Origin: JALQUL01 sp964556425
Lineage (GTDB): Bacteria; Pseudomonadota; Gammaproteobacteria; Burkholderiales; Burkholderiaceae_C
Reading direction: 5' to 3'
DNA length: 7,992 nt
NCBI GenBank assembly: GCA_964556425.1
Contig: CAZKWC010000096.1
Location: forward strand, 1 to 7,992
A model generated the notes under the pieces. That model saw only the letters and a list, made by a program, of their open reading frames with translations, was not told the DNA's origin and made no database searches. Positions 6,081 to 7,992 of the stretch are shown here, one piece after another. Positions within the stretch are counted from its first letter, which is position 1. Every line of letters begins with the position of its first letter. Both the position numbers and the translations under genes were made by a program.

Positions 6081-7808
6081 ATGATTACTCCTCTTGCTTT
6101 AAAAAGTTGGTTTCCCATTTTGAATTGGGGTAAGCAATACAATCGAAAAATTTTAATTGCCGACCTTATTGCCGCTGCAGTAGTAACGCTTATGCTCATT
6201 CCGCAAAGTTTGGCCTATGCTTTATTAGCGGGTTTGCCGCCAGAGGTTGGGCTATATGCAAGCATGGCACCATTGGTTTTATATGCTCTTATGGGAACTA
6301 GCCGAGCCCTAGCAGTCGGACCTGCAGCCGTCACCTCTCTCATGACCGCAGCAAGTTTGGGTAGCCTTGGTTTGCAAGGGCCAGGCCAATATATACAAGC
6401 TGCCTTATTGCTCGCTCTTATGAGTGGGGCAATTATGTTTTTAATGGGAGTGGCGCGCTTAGGATTTTTAGCCAATTTTTTAAGTCATCCGGTGGTTTCT
6501 GGATTTGTCTCTGCTTCAGGAATATTAATTGCAGCAAGTCAGTTAAAACATATTTTGGGTATTCATTTGCATGGTGAAACCTTGGTTCAATTAGTACCCC
6601 AATTGGTTCAACAACTCAGTCATTTCCATTTTATTACCAGTCTTATTGGTTTTTCAGTTATTTTTCTTTTGGTAATAGCCAGAAAATGGTTAAAAAAATC
6701 TCTGATGAGTTTAGGTCTAACAAAAGATATTGCTGATATTTTTGTCAAGGCAGCGCCTGTTGTTGTTTTACTTTTAAGTATTTTGGTTTCTAGTTTATTT
6801 GAATTATCTTTACAGGGTGTAAAAGTGGTGGGTCATGTCCCTGCTGGTATGCCCTCATTTACTTTACCTGCATTTACTTCAACCACAGCGTCTTGGATTC
6901 ATTCATTATGGATACCTGCATTGCTTATTTCTTTGGTAGGTTTTGTAGAGTCAGTATCGGTGGGGCAGTCTTTGGCTGCTAAGACGAGAGAAAGTATTGA
7001 CCCTAATGCAGAATTAAGGGCATTAGGATTAAGTAATTTTGGATCTGGACTGACTGGTGGGTTTCCGGTAACAGGAGGATTTTCTCGATCGGTAGTCAAT
7101 TATGACGCAGGAGCACGTACACCTGCTGCAGGAATATTTACTGCTGTTGGACTTGCTTTGGCTGCACTATTTTTAACTCCTTGGCTTTTTCATTTACCAC
7201 AAGCTACTTTAGCTGCCACTATTATGGTTGCCGTACTTACCTTGGTTGATTTTAGTGTTTTTAAAAGAACATGGCATTATGCAAAAGCCGATTTTGCAGC
7301 TCTGTTTTTTACATTTTCACTCACTTTATTAGTGGGGGTAGAGGTGGGTTTAATTGCCGGTGTATCAACTTCTTTAGTGCTCTTACTCTACCGTACCAGT
7401 CGGCCACATATTGCAGTAGTAGGGCAGGTAGCAGGTACCGAGCACTACCGAAATGTACTACGCCATTCTGTAATAGTGCATTCAAGTGTTTTAGGGCTTA
7501 GAGTTGATGAAAGCCTATATTTTGCTAATTCAAGATTTCTAGAGGAGTCCATTGCCTCTGCGGTTACAGAACATGCCGATATCAAGCATGTGGTGTTATT
7601 GTGTTCTGCAATTAATGATATTGATGCCAGTGCTTTAGAAAGTCTTGAAACTATTAATCACCGCTTGCTTGACTCTGGAGTTTTGTTTCACTTGTCTGAG
7701 GTAAAAGGGCCCGTTATGGATAGACTAAAACGCAGCCATTTCTTGGAGGAGTTAAGTGGTGGTATATATTTAAGCCACCACCAAGCAGTGACTGAATTAA
7801 CTGAATAA
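6081..7808 (+). CDS. SulP-family inorganic anion transporter with STAS domain
   Basis: This 575-residue inner-membrane protein belongs to the SulP/SLC26 family, whose members move sulfate, bicarbonate or other oxyanions. The signature is visible near the N-terminus: LIPQSLAYALLAGLPPEVGLYAS (39-61) followed by MGTSRALAVGPAAVTSLM (71-88). Many hydrophobic helices follow. A second conserved block contains VGFVESVSVGQSLA, then GLTGGFPVTGGFSRSVVN in the middle of the protein. A cytoplasmic STAS domain occupies about residues 455-575 and includes VVLLCSAINDIDASALESLE. Length and domains are complete for the family. As third gene of the persulfide dioxygenase unit (gap of 3 bases, no clear own ribosome-binding site), it is more likely to handle sulfite or sulfate than bicarbonate. 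Substrate and direction are inference. Confidence 0.92.
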   Translation: MITPLALKSWFPILNWGKQYNRKILIADLIAAAVVTLMLIPQSLAYALLAGLPPEVGLYASMAPLVLYALMGTSRALAVGPAAVTSLMTAASLGSLGLQGPGQYIQAALLLALMSGAIMFLMGVARLGFLANFLSHPVVSGFVSASGILIAASQLKHILGIHLHGETLVQLVPQLVQQLSHFHFITSLIGFSVIFLLVIARKWLKKSLMSLGLTKDIADIFVKAAPVVVLLLSILVSSLFELSLQGVKVVGHVPAGMPSFTLPAFTSTTASWIHSLWIPALLISLVGFVESVSVGQSLAAKTRESIDPNAELRALGLSNFGSGLTGGFPVTGGFSRSVVNYDAGARTPAAGIFTAVGLALAALFLTPWLFHLPQATLAATIMVAVLTLVDFSVFKRTWHYAKADFAALFFTFSLTLLVGVEVGLIAGVSTSLVLLLYRTSRPHIAVVGQVAGTEHYRNVLRHSVIVHSSVLGLRVDESLYFANSRFLEESIASAVTEHADIKHVVLLCSAINDIDASALESLETINHRLLDSGVLFHLSEVKGPVMDRLKRSHFLEELSGGIYLSHHQAVTELTE

Positions 7809-7838
7809 CGATTTTAATAGTTCAAATTTATAAAAAAG

Positions 7839-7858
7839 AGTATCCTCAGGTTGATACT
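7839..7858. repeat. Inverted repeat AGTATC-N8-GATACT after the SulP gene
   Basis: Perfect 6-base arms flank an 8-base loop, 30 bases after the SulP stop. No run of T follows, so it is a poor intrinsic terminator on either strand. It could be an operator for the next gene or an mRNA-stabilising hairpin. Confidence 0.35.
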
Positions 7859-7889
7859 AATTGTCAAAATCATAATTAAAACTAGTTTT

Positions 7890-7992
7890 ATGCCTCATTT
7901 TTTTCTAAGCTGCTTTATTCTTTTTTTCACTACTACTAGTTTTGCTGTAGAGGTTCAATTTCAAAAAGTCACACAAGATGTGTATGTTCATA
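7890..7992 (+). CDS. Exported protein, N-terminal fragment; likely SoxH-like metallo-hydrolase
   Basis: The frame runs off the right edge after 34 codons. It begins with a Sec signal peptide (PHFFLSCFILFFTTTSFA), with probable cleavage after Ala19. The mature start, VEVQFQKVTQDVYVH, resembles the opening strand of periplasmic metallo-beta-lactamase-fold proteins such as SoxH and quinoprotein-relay zinc metallohydrolases, where a K-[VI]-x-x-x-VYVH pattern is common. The zinc motif would lie beyond the window, so the family call rests on about 15 residues. The ATG at 7890 is preferred because it gives a complete signal peptide, although no strong Shine-Dalgarno precedes it. The 81-base gap after SulP leaves open whether it shares the upstream transcript. 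Confidence 0.55.
   Translation, partial: MPHFFLSCFILFFTTTSFAVEVQFQKVTQDVYVH

Noticed and set aside
7839..7858. Rho-independent terminator for the SulP operon
   Set aside because: The 6-base stem is AT-rich and no T-tract follows it, so it is reported only as an inverted repeat.

Overview
The window looks like chromosomal DNA from a proteobacterium, probably beta or gamma, of low to moderate G+C. The reasons are the ATGA-coupled operons, an FNR/ANR/FixK-type box, a Blh-type persulfide dioxygenase and a classic modABC layout. I cannot name a genus. I see no mobile element, CRISPR array, tRNA or rRNA.

Layout: (1) Bases 2-412 hold the 3' end of a very AT-rich gene for an amphipathic helical protein, cut by the left edge. 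(2) Bases 446-1990 encode an AMP-forming acyl-CoA synthetase/ligase on the same strand. (3) Bases 2012-4675 on the minus strand hold a molybdate ABC transporter in the order modA-modB-modC. It converges on the ligase gene, with only 21 bases between the stop codons. (4) Bases 4676-4899 are a divergent regulatory region with a perfect FNR-type palindrome (TTGATTTAAATCAA) and several overlapping inverted repeats. (5) Bases 4900-7808 on the plus strand form a tight three-gene unit: a metallo-beta-lactamase-fold persulfide dioxygenase, a small DUF3817-type membrane protein and a SulP anion transporter with a STAS domain. (6) From 7890 to the right edge lies the start of an exported protein that resembles SoxH-like or quinoprotein-relay metallohydrolases.

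Working model (inference): the plus-strand unit oxidises glutathione persulfide to sulfite in the cytoplasm and moves a sulfur oxyanion across the inner membrane through the SulP protein. DUF3817 would be an unassigned membrane partner. The divergent modABC operon would supply molybdate for molybdenum-cofactor enzymes, which often include nitrate reductases and sulfite dehydrogenases. The FNR-type box between the two operons suggests that oxygen, or another signal read by a CRP/FNR-family regulator, controls at least the sulfur unit and perhaps both. The most interesting parts are this shared control region and the PDO-DUF3817-SulP grouping. Each protein family is known, and I found no clearly unprecedented system.
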